64,000 nucleotides of DNA from Citrobacter koseri ATCC BAA-895 (GCF_000018045.1 NC_009792.1:4030001-4094000); one strand, 5' to 3'; positions 17,221-26,637 are shown, counted from the stretch's first letter. The notes: generated from the sequence alone by a model not told the origin. Made by a program: numbers and translations.

Positions 17221-18234
17221 ATGTATCGAATTTTAATCAGCTTAATTTTTACCTCGCTGGGATTATTTTCACACACCGCCCTGGCGTGGAACTGCACTAC
17301 GGTTACGTCAACAACAACGATCTCGCCGCAGAATATAACTATCTCGCGGGATCTCCCTGTGGGCTCAATAATAGGAACACAGGTTATTACACCGACAATT
17401 AATGCCTTTAACTGTTGGGACTCCGCTGAGGGCGTTATATCCAGGCAGATTTTTGGTATCAGAGCCATTGGCACATTCGATTCGTCACTCAACGGGCGTC
17501 AGATATATAAAACGAACATTAGCGGCGTGGGGTATTCCCTGTCCGCCGCAACGACAAAATGTGCCGCAGGCATCGTGACCGTTACGGGAAGCAATACCAT
17601 ACGGGGAGACATAAATACCGCTAAGCTCTGTGAAAATATGGCGGGAATGGTGAACAGCAATTTGGATGGCGTGGTTATCGTGACGTTTTATAAGACGGCA
17701 GCCGAAACCGGGTCTGGAACAATAACGGCAAGAACCGTGGGATCGCTGGTTATGTTAAATAACGCGCTGCTGTGGCATTCACCCGAATCTTCCGTCAATA
17801 TCAACGCGTTCACGGTTACCACGCCAGCCTGTAATCTACAAACGACGTTTATCCCCGTAAATATGCAGGACGTGGATAAACAAGCCTTTAATGGCAAAGG
17901 CACCACACCGGGAGACGCACACACGCAGTCTTTCGATCTGCCGATGGTTTGTAATGCCGGAACAAAGGTCAGCGTTAAGATGGAAGGCGATATTTTTGAT
18001 GCGAGCAAAGGCGTGCTGAAAACCATTGGCGGAAATAATGCCGCCACGGGCGTGGGGATCCAATTACTTTATAACAATCAGCCGATGGCGCTGGGTTCTG
18101 ATGTCGCCGTTGGCACCTCATCCTCCGGCGGCGGATTCACGGTGCCGCTGAAAGCGCGTTATTACCAGACCGGAGACACCATCACGACCGGTGCAGCGAA
18201 TGGCGTTTTGTCATTTACCATGACATACCAATAA
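17221..18234 (+). CDS. Fimbrial tip adhesin (FimH-like two-domain)
   Basis: This 337-residue protein starts at the ATG at 17221, preceded by TGGAGAG; the open frame extends 27 bases upstream but without a ribosome site. A signal peptide (about 1-20, ending TALA) precedes a Cys-containing N-terminal domain (residues ~21-190), probably the receptor-binding lectin. A C-terminal pilin domain follows (about 195-337; TPACNLQTTFIPV, PMVCNAGTK and a final VLSFTMTYQ strand with penultimate Tyr). Last position in the operon and the two-domain layout are those of a tip adhesin. The binding domain is not close to FimH in sequence, so the receptor cannot be predicted. Confidence 0.85.
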   Translation: MYRILISLIFTSLGLFSHTALAWNCTTVTSTTTISPQNITISRDLPVGSIIGTQVITPTINAFNCWDSAEGVISRQIFGIRAIGTFDSSLNGRQIYKTNISGVGYSLSAATTKCAAGIVTVTGSNTIRGDINTAKLCENMAGMVNSNLDGVVIVTFYKTAAETGSGTITARTVGSLVMLNNALLWHSPESSVNINAFTVTTPACNLQTTFIPVNMQDVDKQAFNGKGTTPGDAHTQSFDLPMVCNAGTKVSVKMEGDIFDASKGVLKTIGGNNAATGVGIQLLYNNQPMALGSDVAVGTSSSGGGFTVPLKARYYQTGDTITTGAANGVLSFTMTYQ

Positions 18235-18240
18235 GGCAGT

Positions 18241-18277
18241 GAGGGGGCGGCAAGACCGAAGCTGACCACGTCCCCTC
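18241..18277 (+). terminator. Possible terminator of the fimbrial operon
   Basis: GAGGGG (18241-18246) can pair with CCCCTC (18272-18277) across a 25-base loop, followed by an AT-rich stretch (ATTTATTTTA). It lies seven bases after the adhesin stop and before the convergent merR gene. The short stem and long loop make this a weak call. Confidence 0.3.
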
Positions 18278-18287
18278 GCCATTTATT

Positions 18288-18713
18288 TTACTGGTTTTCC
18301 GTGGCGGTCGCCGGATTACGCAATTGCCCTATCAGCCGCTGCATGTTGTCCTCACAGGAAATCCCGTCAGGCCGGTTTGCAATACTGGCGATCAGACTCA
18401 GCAACTCGCTCTTGCTCTCTTCAAGCTGCTTCTGCATGAGTTCAATCTCCGCGATACGCTTCTCCAGGGATTGTATCAACCCCTCGTGATCCCACTTTTT
18501 CTGCTCCTGCGGTAAAAAGCAGCGGATCTGCCCAAGTGAAAAACCGGCACGCTGAGCGTTATCAATAATCTTCAGCAGATTCGCCACCTCCGCCGAATAA
18601 TTACGATACCCGTTGCTCTGACGCTGAGGAGGACTGATCAGCCCTTCTGCTTCGTAAAACCGAATACGGGAGGGCGTAAGCCCCGTTACTTTTGCCAGTT
18701 CACCAATCTTCAT
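18288..18713 (-). CDS. MerR family transcriptional regulator
   Basis: This 141-residue regulator has an N-terminal winged helix-turn-helix (MKIGELAKVTGLTPSRIRFYEAEGLI, residues 1-26) followed by NGYRNYS, and a long coiled-coil dimerisation helix at about 80-115. The C-terminal part contains a single Cys (ISCEDNMQRL) and no clear metal-binding Cys set, so the inducer is more likely an organic or redox signal than a metal. It is divergent from the alpha/beta hydrolase gene. A promoter with a 19-bp spacer holding a perfect palindrome lies between them, the hallmark of MerR-type activation by DNA untwisting. The regulated gene is therefore probably the hydrolase at 18902, and perhaps merR itself. 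Confidence 0.9.
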   Translation of the reverse strand: MKIGELAKVTGLTPSRIRFYEAEGLISPPQRQSNGYRNYSAEVANLLKIIDNAQRAGFSLGQIRCFLPQEQKKWDHEGLIQSLEKRIAEIELMQKQLEESKSELLSLIASIANRPDGISCEDNMQRLIGQLRNPATATENQ

Positions 18714-18731
18714 ACCGTTTACAGACCTCTC

Positions 18732-18762
18732 TTGACCTTAAAGTTAACTTTAAACTTATACT
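18732..18762 (+). promoter_or_regulatory. MerR-type promoter/operator
   Basis: On plus, TTGACC (18732-18737) and TATACT (18757-18762) form near-consensus -35 and -10 boxes separated by 19 bp instead of 17. The spacer contains the perfect 16-bp palindrome TTAAAGTTAACTTTAA (18738-18753). A 19-bp spacer with a central dyad is diagnostic for MerR-family activated promoters. It points toward the hydrolase gene, leaving an untranslated leader of about 130 bases. Confidence 0.8.
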
Positions 18763-18901
18763 CTCTAAACGGTCAACAGAAGATCGTTGCCGGACGAGCG
18801 CGCAGGCCCTGACGTTTCTCCTTTTTCCGGGAGCCGACGTCCTGGCGCTACGCGCAAGACAAGTCTCTCCCTTTAACAACTTACTGAACCGGAGAAACGA
18901 T

Positions 18902-19732
18902 ATGGGTTACGTAACAACCAGCGATGGCGTTGATATTTTCTATAAGGACTGGGGACCGAAAGAGGGAAAAGTGATCTTCTTCCACCACGGCTGGCCGCTC
19001 TCCAGCGACGACTGGGATGCTCAGATGCTGTTTTTCGTGGACAAGGGGTTCAGGGTCGTCGCGCACGACAGGCGTGGTCATGGACGTTCCAGCCAGGTGT
19101 GGGACGGTCATGACATGGATCATTATGCCGATGACGTTGCCGCAGTCGTTAAGCATTTAGGCGTCCAGGGCGCAATGCACGTCGGGCATTCAACCGGCGG
19201 TGGCGAGGTCGTGCGCTATATCGTGCGTCACGGCGAGGATAACGTCTCCAGGGCCGTGCTGATCAGCGCAGTTCCGCCATTGATGGTAAAAACCGACAGC
19301 AATCCGCAGGGTACGCCCCGGTCGGTGTTTGACGACTTCCAGGCGCAGTTGGCCGCCAGTCGGGCGCAGTTCTATTACGATATCCCTGCGGGTCCTTTCT
19401 ATGGCTACAACCGTCCGGGTTCCAGTCCGTCTGAGGCGGTCATCTGGAACTGGTGGCGTCAGGGAATGATGGGGGGAGCCAAAGCGCACTACGACGGTAT
19501 CGTCGCGTTCTCGCAGACGGATTTCACGGAAGATCTCAAGCGCATCACTATCCCGGTTCTGGTTATCCACGGCGATGACGATCAGGTCGTTCCCTACCAT
19601 GATTCCGGCGTACTTTCAGCCGGGCTGCTCAAAAACGGTACGCTGAATACGTACAAGGGAGCCCCGCACGGCATCCCCACCACGCATGCAGATCGGGTCA
19701 ACGCCGACCTGCTGGCCTTTGTGAATAGTTGA
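18902..19732 (+). CDS. Alpha/beta hydrolase, non-heme chloroperoxidase type
   Basis: This 276-residue serine hydrolase begins MGYVTTSDGVDIFYKDWG. It has an oxyanion-hole HHGWPLSSDDW motif, the nucleophile Ser in GHSTGGGE, the acid Asp in VIHGDDDQVVPY and the catalytic His in PHGIPTTH near the C-terminus. The layout and YKDWG start are those of cofactor-free chloroperoxidases/esterases, which act on esters and can make peracids. No signal peptide is present, so it is cytoplasmic. The start at 18902 follows a CGGAGAAACGAT ribosome site; the longer upstream open frame overlaps merR and its promoter and is not real. It is probably activated by the divergent MerR protein. The natural substrate is unknown. 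Confidence 0.92.
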   Translation: MGYVTTSDGVDIFYKDWGPKEGKVIFFHHGWPLSSDDWDAQMLFFVDKGFRVVAHDRRGHGRSSQVWDGHDMDHYADDVAAVVKHLGVQGAMHVGHSTGGGEVVRYIVRHGEDNVSRAVLISAVPPLMVKTDSNPQGTPRSVFDDFQAQLAASRAQFYYDIPAGPFYGYNRPGSSPSEAVIWNWWRQGMMGGAKAHYDGIVAFSQTDFTEDLKRITIPVLVIHGDDDQVVPYHDSGVLSAGLLKNGTLNTYKGAPHGIPTTHADRVNADLLAFVNS

Positions 19733-19839
19733 TATACCAACCACGACGGATGGGCTGGCAAGTCAATTAGCAAAAAAAGGGGTCGCGGGCGGCTGCATTC
19801 CAGTTTAAAACATACGAACCTATGTTGAGGAGTCTGACC

Positions 19840-20817
19840 ATGCTGGATCACCGCCCGAACCCACAGGATGATCGCCTGCGGCAGGACACCGCATCGTTGC
19901 GTCACGAAATTACCGCAAAAGTCAGAACATATACCGAACATCAGGAGCGGGTCGTTTGCCCGTTCCCCGGTCTGAGCGTTGCTGAACTCCACGGCCCAAT
20001 GCCGCCGCTTTCTTATATTTACCAGCCCAGCGTGTCGCTGATCCTCCAGGGAGAAAAGCGCGTCACGTTAGGCGATACGGCCTATGTGTACAACGAATCC
20101 CGTTTTCTTCTGACGGCGGTCAATCTGCCAACCGTCGCCGAAGTGATGCAGGCCAGCGCCGAGCGTCCTTTTATATCGCTGTTGCTGGAACTGGATTTAT
20201 CTGTTGCGCGTGAAGTATTGGTTGATATGGAACAGCACGGCAATGACGTGGGATTCGCAGGTGAAGGACTCTCGCTCAGCCATGCCGACCGCTTTTTGTT
20301 TGACGCCATACTGCGCTACATCACGCTCGCAGAACGCCCGCAGGATAAAGGGTATATCGGCAACCTGATTCAGCGGGAAATTCTGTATCGCATTTTAACC
20401 AGCCCGGCAGGTATGACGCTGCGGGAAACCGTACTGACAGGATCGAGCAGCCAGAGGATATCTTCCGCAATCAACTGGTTACGCACGCACTATTCCCAAC
20501 CATTAAAAATGGAGGATCTGGCCGGGATTGCAGGAATGGGCGTTTCGACGCTGCATCACCACTTTCGTCGCATGACCAACATGAGCCCGTTGCAGTATCA
20601 GAAGCAATTACGGCTCCATGAAGCCAGACGCCTGTTGTTGTCAGATAATGTGGATGCCTCGACAGCGGCCATCAGAGTGGGTTATGAAAGCGTCAGTCAG
20701 TTTCACAGGGAGTACAAACGCCTGTTTGGCATCACGCCAATCGGCGATAAAGTGCAGTCGCTGAAAGGCGCAGAACGCGTCCGGGAAGCAGGAACGTTGA
20801 CCGGGATACCGCGCTGA
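19840..20817 (+). CDS. AraC family regulator with AraC_N cupin domain
   Basis: This 325-residue regulator has an N-terminal AraC_N-type domain (PLSYIYQPSVSLILQGEKRV at about 54-73) and two C-terminal helix-turn-helix motifs (MEDLAGIAGMGVSTLHHHFR and IRVGYESVSQFHREYKRLFG). TGAGGAG seven bases upstream supports the ATG at 19840 over 19822. It has the same architecture as YqhC, found at 45548-46465, and like YqhC it is next to an alcohol/aldehyde dehydrogenase gene (20869-21924, convergent). By analogy it may sense reactive aldehydes or alcohols, but this is inference; it could instead regulate the upstream hydrolase gene, which is on the same strand. Confidence 0.9.
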   Translation: MLDHRPNPQDDRLRQDTASLRHEITAKVRTYTEHQERVVCPFPGLSVAELHGPMPPLSYIYQPSVSLILQGEKRVTLGDTAYVYNESRFLLTAVNLPTVAEVMQASAERPFISLLLELDLSVAREVLVDMEQHGNDVGFAGEGLSLSHADRFLFDAILRYITLAERPQDKGYIGNLIQREILYRILTSPAGMTLRETVLTGSSSQRISSAINWLRTHYSQPLKMEDLAGIAGMGVSTLHHHFRRMTNMSPLQYQKQLRLHEARRLLLSDNVDASTAAIRVGYESVSQFHREYKRLFGITPIGDKVQSLKGAERVREAGTLTGIPR

Positions 20818-20820
20818 TAC

Positions 20821-20859
20821 ACGCATATCGGACCGCAAAACAGCCGATCCGATATGTGT
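20821..20859. terminator. Bidirectional terminator-like hairpin
   Basis: ACGCATATCGGA (20821-20832) pairs with TCCGATATGTGT (20848-20859) at 11 of 12 positions. It fills the short gap between the convergent araC-type and dehydrogenase genes and could terminate both transcripts. Confidence 0.6.
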
Positions 20860-20868
20860 TGCTTACCG

Positions 20869-21924
20869 TCAGTTCGACAGTGAAGCCATATCAATCACAA
20901 AGCGGTATTTCACATCACCCCGCTCCATACGCTCAAAAGCCTGGTTAATCTGCTGGATATCGATGATCTCACACTCCGGGTACACACCTTTACGGGCGCA
21001 GAAATCCAGCATCTCCTGCGTTTGTGCAATCCCGCCAGACGGTGAACCCGTGATGCGACGACGCCCCAGAATCAGCGGCAAGGTGCTGAACCCTTCCATA
21101 TTCCCCAGATTACCGACAATAACCAGCGCCCCTTCCACATCAAGTAGCTGAACATAGGGTGAAACATCATGGCGCGTCGGGATGGTGTCAATAATCACAT
21201 CAAAAGAGGACGCCGCGTTATTCATCGCCTCTGCGGAGGTCGAGAGCAGAACGTGTTCGGCGCCCAGCTCATGCGCCTCTTTCGCTTTTGACTCACTGCG
21301 GGTGATAACCGTCACCTCTGCGCCCAAAGCGGCCGCCAGACGAACCGCAAGGTGCCCCAGGCCACCGATGCCAATCACCCCTACGCGCGAGCCGGGGCCA
21401 ACGTTCCAGGTCCGCAGCGGCGAGTAAACGGTGATGCCCGCGCAAAGCAACGGCGCCGCTCTGGCCGGATCAAGGCCTTCCGGCAGATTCAGGACAAACT
21501 CCTCGCGAACCACGATATGTTTTGAGTAACCGCCGTAAGTGACGTCTCCTGAGATGCGGTCACGCCCGTTATAGGTCACCGTCGGAAACTCACGGCACAT
21601 TTGCTCTTCGTGCCTGCGGCACTGATCGCACTCCTGACAGCTATCGACAAGGGTTCCGACCGCCACCTGTTGCCCGACCTGATAACGCGTCACTTTACTG
21701 CCGACATCAATCACCCGGCCAATGATTTCGTGTCCGGGAATACAGGGGTAAATCGTCGCGCCCCACTCTTTCCAGTCGTCACGGGTTTGATGCAGATCGC
21801 TGTGACAGACGCCTGACCACAGGATCTCGATCGCCACATCATTGGCACGCAATGCGCGTCGTTCAAACGTAAAAGGGGCCAGTGGCGTAGTCGCGTTTAA
21901 TGCAGCATAACCGATGGTTTTCAT
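20869..21924 (-). CDS. Zinc-dependent alcohol dehydrogenase, CAD/YahK type
   Basis: This 351-residue medium-chain dehydrogenase is of the cinnamyl-alcohol-dehydrogenase group, which reduces aldehydes, usually with NADPH. The catalytic zinc site is seen in GVCHSDLHQ (Cys, His) and GHEIIGRV (His, Glu). The structural zinc site is the four-Cys set in CQECDQCRRHEEQMC. The Rossmann motif is GIGGLGHLAVRLAAALGAEV, and SGDVTYGGYSKH is a family signature. It lies convergent to an AraC regulator of YqhC type. The start at 21924 is followed at once by MKTIGYAA, typical for the family. The probable role is detoxification of aldehydes. Confidence 0.93.
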   Translation of the reverse strand: MKTIGYAALNATTPLAPFTFERRALRANDVAIEILWSGVCHSDLHQTRDDWKEWGATIYPCIPGHEIIGRVIDVGSKVTRYQVGQQVAVGTLVDSCQECDQCRRHEEQMCREFPTVTYNGRDRISGDVTYGGYSKHIVVREEFVLNLPEGLDPARAAPLLCAGITVYSPLRTWNVGPGSRVGVIGIGGLGHLAVRLAAALGAEVTVITRSESKAKEAHELGAEHVLLSTSAEAMNNAASSFDVIIDTIPTRHDVSPYVQLLDVEGALVIVGNLGNMEGFSTLPLILGRRRITGSPSGGIAQTQEMLDFCARKGVYPECEIIDIQQINQAFERMERGDVKYRFVIDMASLSN

Positions 21925-22106
21925 AGCAGCTCCAGTTGTTTGTTTTCCACCTGAAACTGTAGCGGTTTGATGAATGGCAGAGTGAGCCTAATCCTGCCGG
22001 ATGATTGCCTGATACTCCCGACAGAACGTCTGTCACGCATCCCCAGGCATTGAATGGCCAGGGCGGACGCTGGCGCATCACGCCCAAGGCTCTTTTTCAG
22101 AAGAGG

Positions 22107-23969
22107 CTATTCCCCTTTTTCCACAATTAACGGCTCGATATCGCTCTCTTTTTTGATAACCAGCGAATCATCGCCACGCAGACACGTACCGCCATAGTTG
22201 CCGCCAACGGTGAAAGTGCAGACCTGAATATACTTCCCGGCCACGTTTGGCAGGCACCACAACTGCTGGTAAATGTTTTTCTGCGCGGCAAATTTCCCAC
22301 TGGTTTTATCGAGTAACTCTTCCTGATGGCTCACCAGATCGATATTGCTGCCGCAGCGCCCGGCGATCGGTTTCACCGCATAGCCGGTGCGCGCCAGTTC
22401 GTCATTAACCGTGAAATCGGTATCCAGCAAATAGCGGTGATGCGGGAAGAGCGACCACAGGATAGGCAAAATAGCCTTATTACCGGGGATCACCGTCCAC
22501 AACGGTTCAAACACCAGCACTTCCGGTCGCAATAGCACATCAATCAACCGCACTTCATTTTCAGGATGGCCGGTACGAATCGGCACGGCGGCGTATTCCG
22601 TCTCGCTGACTTCACGCACCTGTTCAATTGCAGTTTCCCACGCCCAGGTTTTCCAGACGCAGTTCACCAGGCGGCCATCGCCGTCAATCAGCTGACCGGC
22701 ATCATCCCAACGCAGCGCATCCAGTCCCCGGAGAATTTTGCTTTCAAACCCGGCCTGGCGCAGCGCCTGCTGCATAAACTGGGCGTGATAGTTCTCCTCA
22801 ATATCCTTATCCTGCATGATGTGGACGAAAGGACGCGCTAGGCTGTGTTTCCATGCGCCCGCCAGTTCGTTGATCAACCCTTCCGCCGGATTATGCCCCT
22901 TCCCGGTGTAGCCCTTTTCGGCCCAGCGTTCGAGGATCAGCCCCGCTTCGGTATGGCATGATGCGGAATCGGCGTTGTACTCGTACACCTTCAGGCCGCG
23001 TTCATCCATACAGAAATCCATACGACCGGTGATCATATGGTGGCGACGACGCTGCCAGGAGAGGCGCAAACGCGGCCAGAGGATTTTCGGAATATCGAAC
23101 AGCGCCAGCAGGTTATCGTCTTTCAGCACCTTGTCGGTGGCATGCAGGTACATCAGATGCAGCTCGTTGGTGGCTTTAATCAGCTCCTGCTCGGCGCTTT
23201 CCGTAATGGTAAAATACTGATGCGGGTCCTGATTAATCACATGTCCGTTCGCCAGCACATAGGCTTTTTGCAGCGGGTCCCGCTCATCCAGCCATTTGCC
23301 GTCAAACTGCCCTTTCTCTTCCAGCCGCGCGCCGCGAATCTTCAGTGAATCATTGGCGATGTCTGGTTGAGGCAGGCTGTACTGCGTGTCCTCGGTCTGA
23401 ATCATCCAGCCGAGGATCGTGGTGTCGTCAAAGGTATCGCGCAGGGTATAGCAGCCGTTTTCCACCACCATATCCAGCTCGCGGGTCCACTGTTGCCCTG
23501 GGGGCAGCGGCGTGTGGATCACATTCTGTTCGGCGATACGGATCTTGTTGTCCAGCAACTGGGTAATGATCGCCACATGGCCGGTATCTTTAAACTCGCC
23601 GCCGTTTTGCCAGATAAGCAGCGCGCCAGCGACCGGCGCGCGGGGCGAACCATTGGGGAACGCCTGTAACGGCAGGATGTTGTCGTTCACCACTTCGCGC
23701 AGGAAACGCAGCGAGAAGATCTCCCACGCCATGCCGACATCCGTGAACACAACCCCATAATTGAGAAAGAGAAAGCGGCGGGCGAACTCAACGCACTGCC
23801 ATTTATGGCCCATATACTCGTTGCCGATGTAGCTGCGAAACGCGGCATCATCGCTGTATTCCCGTGGGTCGAGGGAGCTGTAATCTGAAGAGTAGATTGC
23901 TACGCCACCGGGGGCGTAGCCCAATAATGTCCCGAATGGGGCATCCTGACGGGTCGTTCCTTTGCTCAT
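22107..23969 (-). CDS. gss: Bifunctional glutathionylspermidine amidase/synthetase
   Basis: This 620-residue cytoplasmic enzyme links glutathione to spermidine using ATP and also hydrolyses the conjugate. The N-terminal CHAP amidase domain (about 1-195) has the catalytic Cys in HKWQCVEFARRF and His in DTGHVAII. The C-terminal ATP-grasp synthetase domain (about 205-620) has RMDFCMDERGLKVYEYN and CTFTVGGNYGGTCLR. The start at 23969 (MSKGTTRQDAPFG) gives the usual length; the frame continues 35 codons upstream without homology. It is monocistronic on minus. E. coli forms the conjugate in stationary phase for protein thiol protection. Confidence 0.97.
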   Translation of the reverse strand: MSKGTTRQDAPFGTLLGYAPGGVAIYSSDYSSLDPREYSDDAAFRSYIGNEYMGHKWQCVEFARRFLFLNYGVVFTDVGMAWEIFSLRFLREVVNDNILPLQAFPNGSPRAPVAGALLIWQNGGEFKDTGHVAIITQLLDNKIRIAEQNVIHTPLPPGQQWTRELDMVVENGCYTLRDTFDDTTILGWMIQTEDTQYSLPQPDIANDSLKIRGARLEEKGQFDGKWLDERDPLQKAYVLANGHVINQDPHQYFTITESAEQELIKATNELHLMYLHATDKVLKDDNLLALFDIPKILWPRLRLSWQRRRHHMITGRMDFCMDERGLKVYEYNADSASCHTEAGLILERWAEKGYTGKGHNPAEGLINELAGAWKHSLARPFVHIMQDKDIEENYHAQFMQQALRQAGFESKILRGLDALRWDDAGQLIDGDGRLVNCVWKTWAWETAIEQVREVSETEYAAVPIRTGHPENEVRLIDVLLRPEVLVFEPLWTVIPGNKAILPILWSLFPHHRYLLDTDFTVNDELARTGYAVKPIAGRCGSNIDLVSHQEELLDKTSGKFAAQKNIYQQLWCLPNVAGKYIQVCTFTVGGNYGGTCLRGDDSLVIKKESDIEPLIVEKGE

Positions 23970-24127
23970 GCACCTTACCTCAAAACAATACAGCCTGAGC
24001 AGTATGGCGTGAATTTTTCGCTCTGCTTGCCTGCTCAATAACACTAACCGGACAGAGGTCGATTCATCATACACCTCTACCCGGCCAGACGGCGCACAGA
24101 GACAAAAAATTCATAGCGGGAACGATG

Positions 24128-26416
24128 TTATGTTTTATTGATAACCACCGGCACGCTCTTATAGGCTGGCGTCAGGCTTTCGCTATCGACCGCATCCAGA
24201 GACAACAGCACATTCGCTTCCGGCAGATAGGCGCCAATCGATCCTGCCGCCATGTTGTAGATCACGACCGTCAGCCCGCACATCGCGCGATCCTCACAAG
24301 GGCGGCCATGATCGTCCAGCGCCTGAATGGTCACCACATCGCCCTGCGCCAGACCGCGCACTCTGGCTTCTGCCGCATTTAAAAACACGACGTCACGGCG
24401 GCCGGTAATGCCGCGATAACGGTCATTCAGACCATAAATGGTGGTGTTGTACTGATCGTGGCTGCGCAGCGTTGCCAGCACCAGCGCATCAGCGGGTTGC
24501 TGCTGACGCTCAACGGCGCGCTGCTGGCTAACGACAAAGTTGGCTTTGCCATTCCCGGTATGCCACTCACGGCGCGAGGCAGGCGTGTCCATGCGAAATC
24601 CGCCCGGCGCGGCAATGCGGGCATTGTAGTCATGAAACGCCGGAATAACGGCTTCAATGGCGTCGCGGATCAGAGCATAGTTTCCCACCATCTCTTCCCA
24701 GTTCACCGGCGAACGCGTAAGCGTGGCGCGTGCCATTCCCGCCACAATCGCAGGTTCCGATTTCAGCCACGGCGAAGCCGGTTTCAGAGAGCCGCAGGAG
24801 GCGTGCACCATCGACATCGAATCCTCGACGGTGACGGACTGAATCCCCGTCGCCTGAAGGTCGCGCTCCGTTCTGCCCAACGCGGGCAGCAGATAGTTAT
24901 GCTTCGCCAGCAGCAGGTGAGAGCGGTTCAGTTTGGTTGCCACATGCACCTGCATATCCAGCTTTTGCATCGCCGCAAACGTCCGCTGCGGCTGCGGCAT
25001 CGCCACGGCCAGATTGCCGCCCATGCAGATTAACGCCTTAGCCTCGCCCCGCTCTATCGCCCGAATGCTCTCCACGCTGGCGCGGCCGTGTTGACGAGGA
25101 ACGGTAATGGCAAAACGCGCTTCAAGGCGTTGCAGGAAGGCGTCCGACGCCGCTTCGTTAATCCCTACCGAACGGTCGCCCTGCACATTGGAATGCCCAC
25201 GCAACGGGCAGATACCCGCGCCCGGCTTTCCGATATTGCTTTTCAGCAACAGCAGGTTAACCAGCTGCTGCACATTCCCGGTGCCGTTTTTATGCTGGGT
25301 GATCCCCAGGCCGTAGCAAATGATGGTGGCGCGCGATTTATTGTAGCTGTGCGCTAAATCTTCCATCTGGCTGCGCGTCAGACCTGAATCCGCTTCCAGT
25401 TCCGCCCAGTGGCACTGGCGCAGGTCATCATACAGCGCCTGATAACCGGCGGTATGCGCAGCAATAAACTCATGATCGAGGCAAGGCTGCTGGTTTAGCA
25501 GCACCCGCGCCTCATCCATTTCAATCAGCGCCTTCATCATGCCTTTGAGCAGCGACGCATCGCCGCCCATTTTCACTTGGTAGTAGCTGCTGCTGAGTTC
25601 GGTCGCCTGGCCGGTAAGCATCTCTTTAGGGCTTTGCGGGAAGCTAAAGCGCTCAAGTCCTCGCTCCGCCAGCGGATTGATAGCGATAATTTTGGCGCCG
25701 CGCTTTGCCACATCGCGCAGCGTGGTCAGCATACGAGGATGGTTGGTTCCCGGATTATGCCCGATGCAAATCACCAGATCGCAGTGGTCAAAATCCGCCA
25801 GTTCAACGGTGCCTTTCCCCAGACCAATAGCGCGCGTCAGCCCTGCGCTGGTCGGGCCGTGGCACATATTGGAACAGTCCGGGAAGTTGTTGCTGCCGTA
25901 TTCGCGGGCAAACAGCTGATACAGGAACGCCGCTTCATTCGAGGTTCTGCCGGAGGTATAAAACTCTACCTGTTCCGGGGAGTCGTAGCTGCACAGGCGT
26001 TCGCCGATTTCCTGAAACGCGATGTCCCATTCCACGGCTTGCCAGGTATCGGTTACGGCATCATATTTCATCGGGTGCGTCAGGCGGCCAATATTTTCCA
26101 GCGCGTAATCACTGTACTGCCATAAGGTGGACACCGGATGACGACGGAAAAACGCCGGTGAGGCTTTCTTGCTGGTGGTTTCCCAGGAGACCGCTTTGAC
26201 GCCATTCTCACAAAGTTCCATCGGCGCCCGATGGCCAGGGTCAGGCCATGCGCAGCCAGGGCAGTCAAAGCCTTTGACCTGATTCATTTTGAACATCGCG
26301 ATAATATCGCGCGTGACGGCCTTTTGGGAAAACACCGACGCAGAGACCGCCTTCACGGCTCCCCAGCCGCCCGCCGGGCCCTGATAACCGCTTACTCCTG
26401 GAACACCATTTTTCAT
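24128..26416 (-). CDS. YdeP-like molybdopterin oxidoreductase (FdhF/YdeP family)
   Basis: This 762-residue protein belongs to the FdhF/YdeP group of bis-MGD molybdenum oxidoreductases. It has the family signature GFDCPGCAWPDPG at about 50-62, RTSNEAAFLYQLFAREYG, the DCSNMCHGPTS region near the presumed active site, GHNPGTNHPRM and CPLRGHSNVQGDRSVG. It lacks the full four-Cys [4Fe-4S] motif found in FdhF. E. coli YdeP (759 aa) confers acid resistance and is induced by EvgA. That makes the EvgAS-like pair ~12 kb away notable, though a regulatory link here is not shown. The substrate is unknown. Confidence 0.9.
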   Translation of the reverse strand: MKNGVPGVSGYQGPAGGWGAVKAVSASVFSQKAVTRDIIAMFKMNQVKGFDCPGCAWPDPGHRAPMELCENGVKAVSWETTSKKASPAFFRRHPVSTLWQYSDYALENIGRLTHPMKYDAVTDTWQAVEWDIAFQEIGERLCSYDSPEQVEFYTSGRTSNEAAFLYQLFAREYGSNNFPDCSNMCHGPTSAGLTRAIGLGKGTVELADFDHCDLVICIGHNPGTNHPRMLTTLRDVAKRGAKIIAINPLAERGLERFSFPQSPKEMLTGQATELSSSYYQVKMGGDASLLKGMMKALIEMDEARVLLNQQPCLDHEFIAAHTAGYQALYDDLRQCHWAELEADSGLTRSQMEDLAHSYNKSRATIICYGLGITQHKNGTGNVQQLVNLLLLKSNIGKPGAGICPLRGHSNVQGDRSVGINEAASDAFLQRLEARFAITVPRQHGRASVESIRAIERGEAKALICMGGNLAVAMPQPQRTFAAMQKLDMQVHVATKLNRSHLLLAKHNYLLPALGRTERDLQATGIQSVTVEDSMSMVHASCGSLKPASPWLKSEPAIVAGMARATLTRSPVNWEEMVGNYALIRDAIEAVIPAFHDYNARIAAPGGFRMDTPASRREWHTGNGKANFVVSQQRAVERQQQPADALVLATLRSHDQYNTTIYGLNDRYRGITGRRDVVFLNAAEARVRGLAQGDVVTIQALDDHGRPCEDRAMCGLTVVIYNMAAGSIGAYLPEANVLLSLDAVDSESLTPAYKSVPVVINKT

Positions 26417-26637
26417 TGTTACTGCTTATTCACTGCCAATTTTTAATGGCGAGTACGGTAACAATTTCCGTCTGATATTGATTTCCTCTTGATGGAGTAC
26501 AGGCGGGCTACAATTAACGAGTTATATTGTGTTCCCCTTCCAGCGAAAAAACCGGCGCTTAATGTCCCAATCTGTTAAACCGCATGGCCTCCGACTGCTA
26601 CACTGCTTCAACACACCAACCCAGAAGGCAGGTCAAC

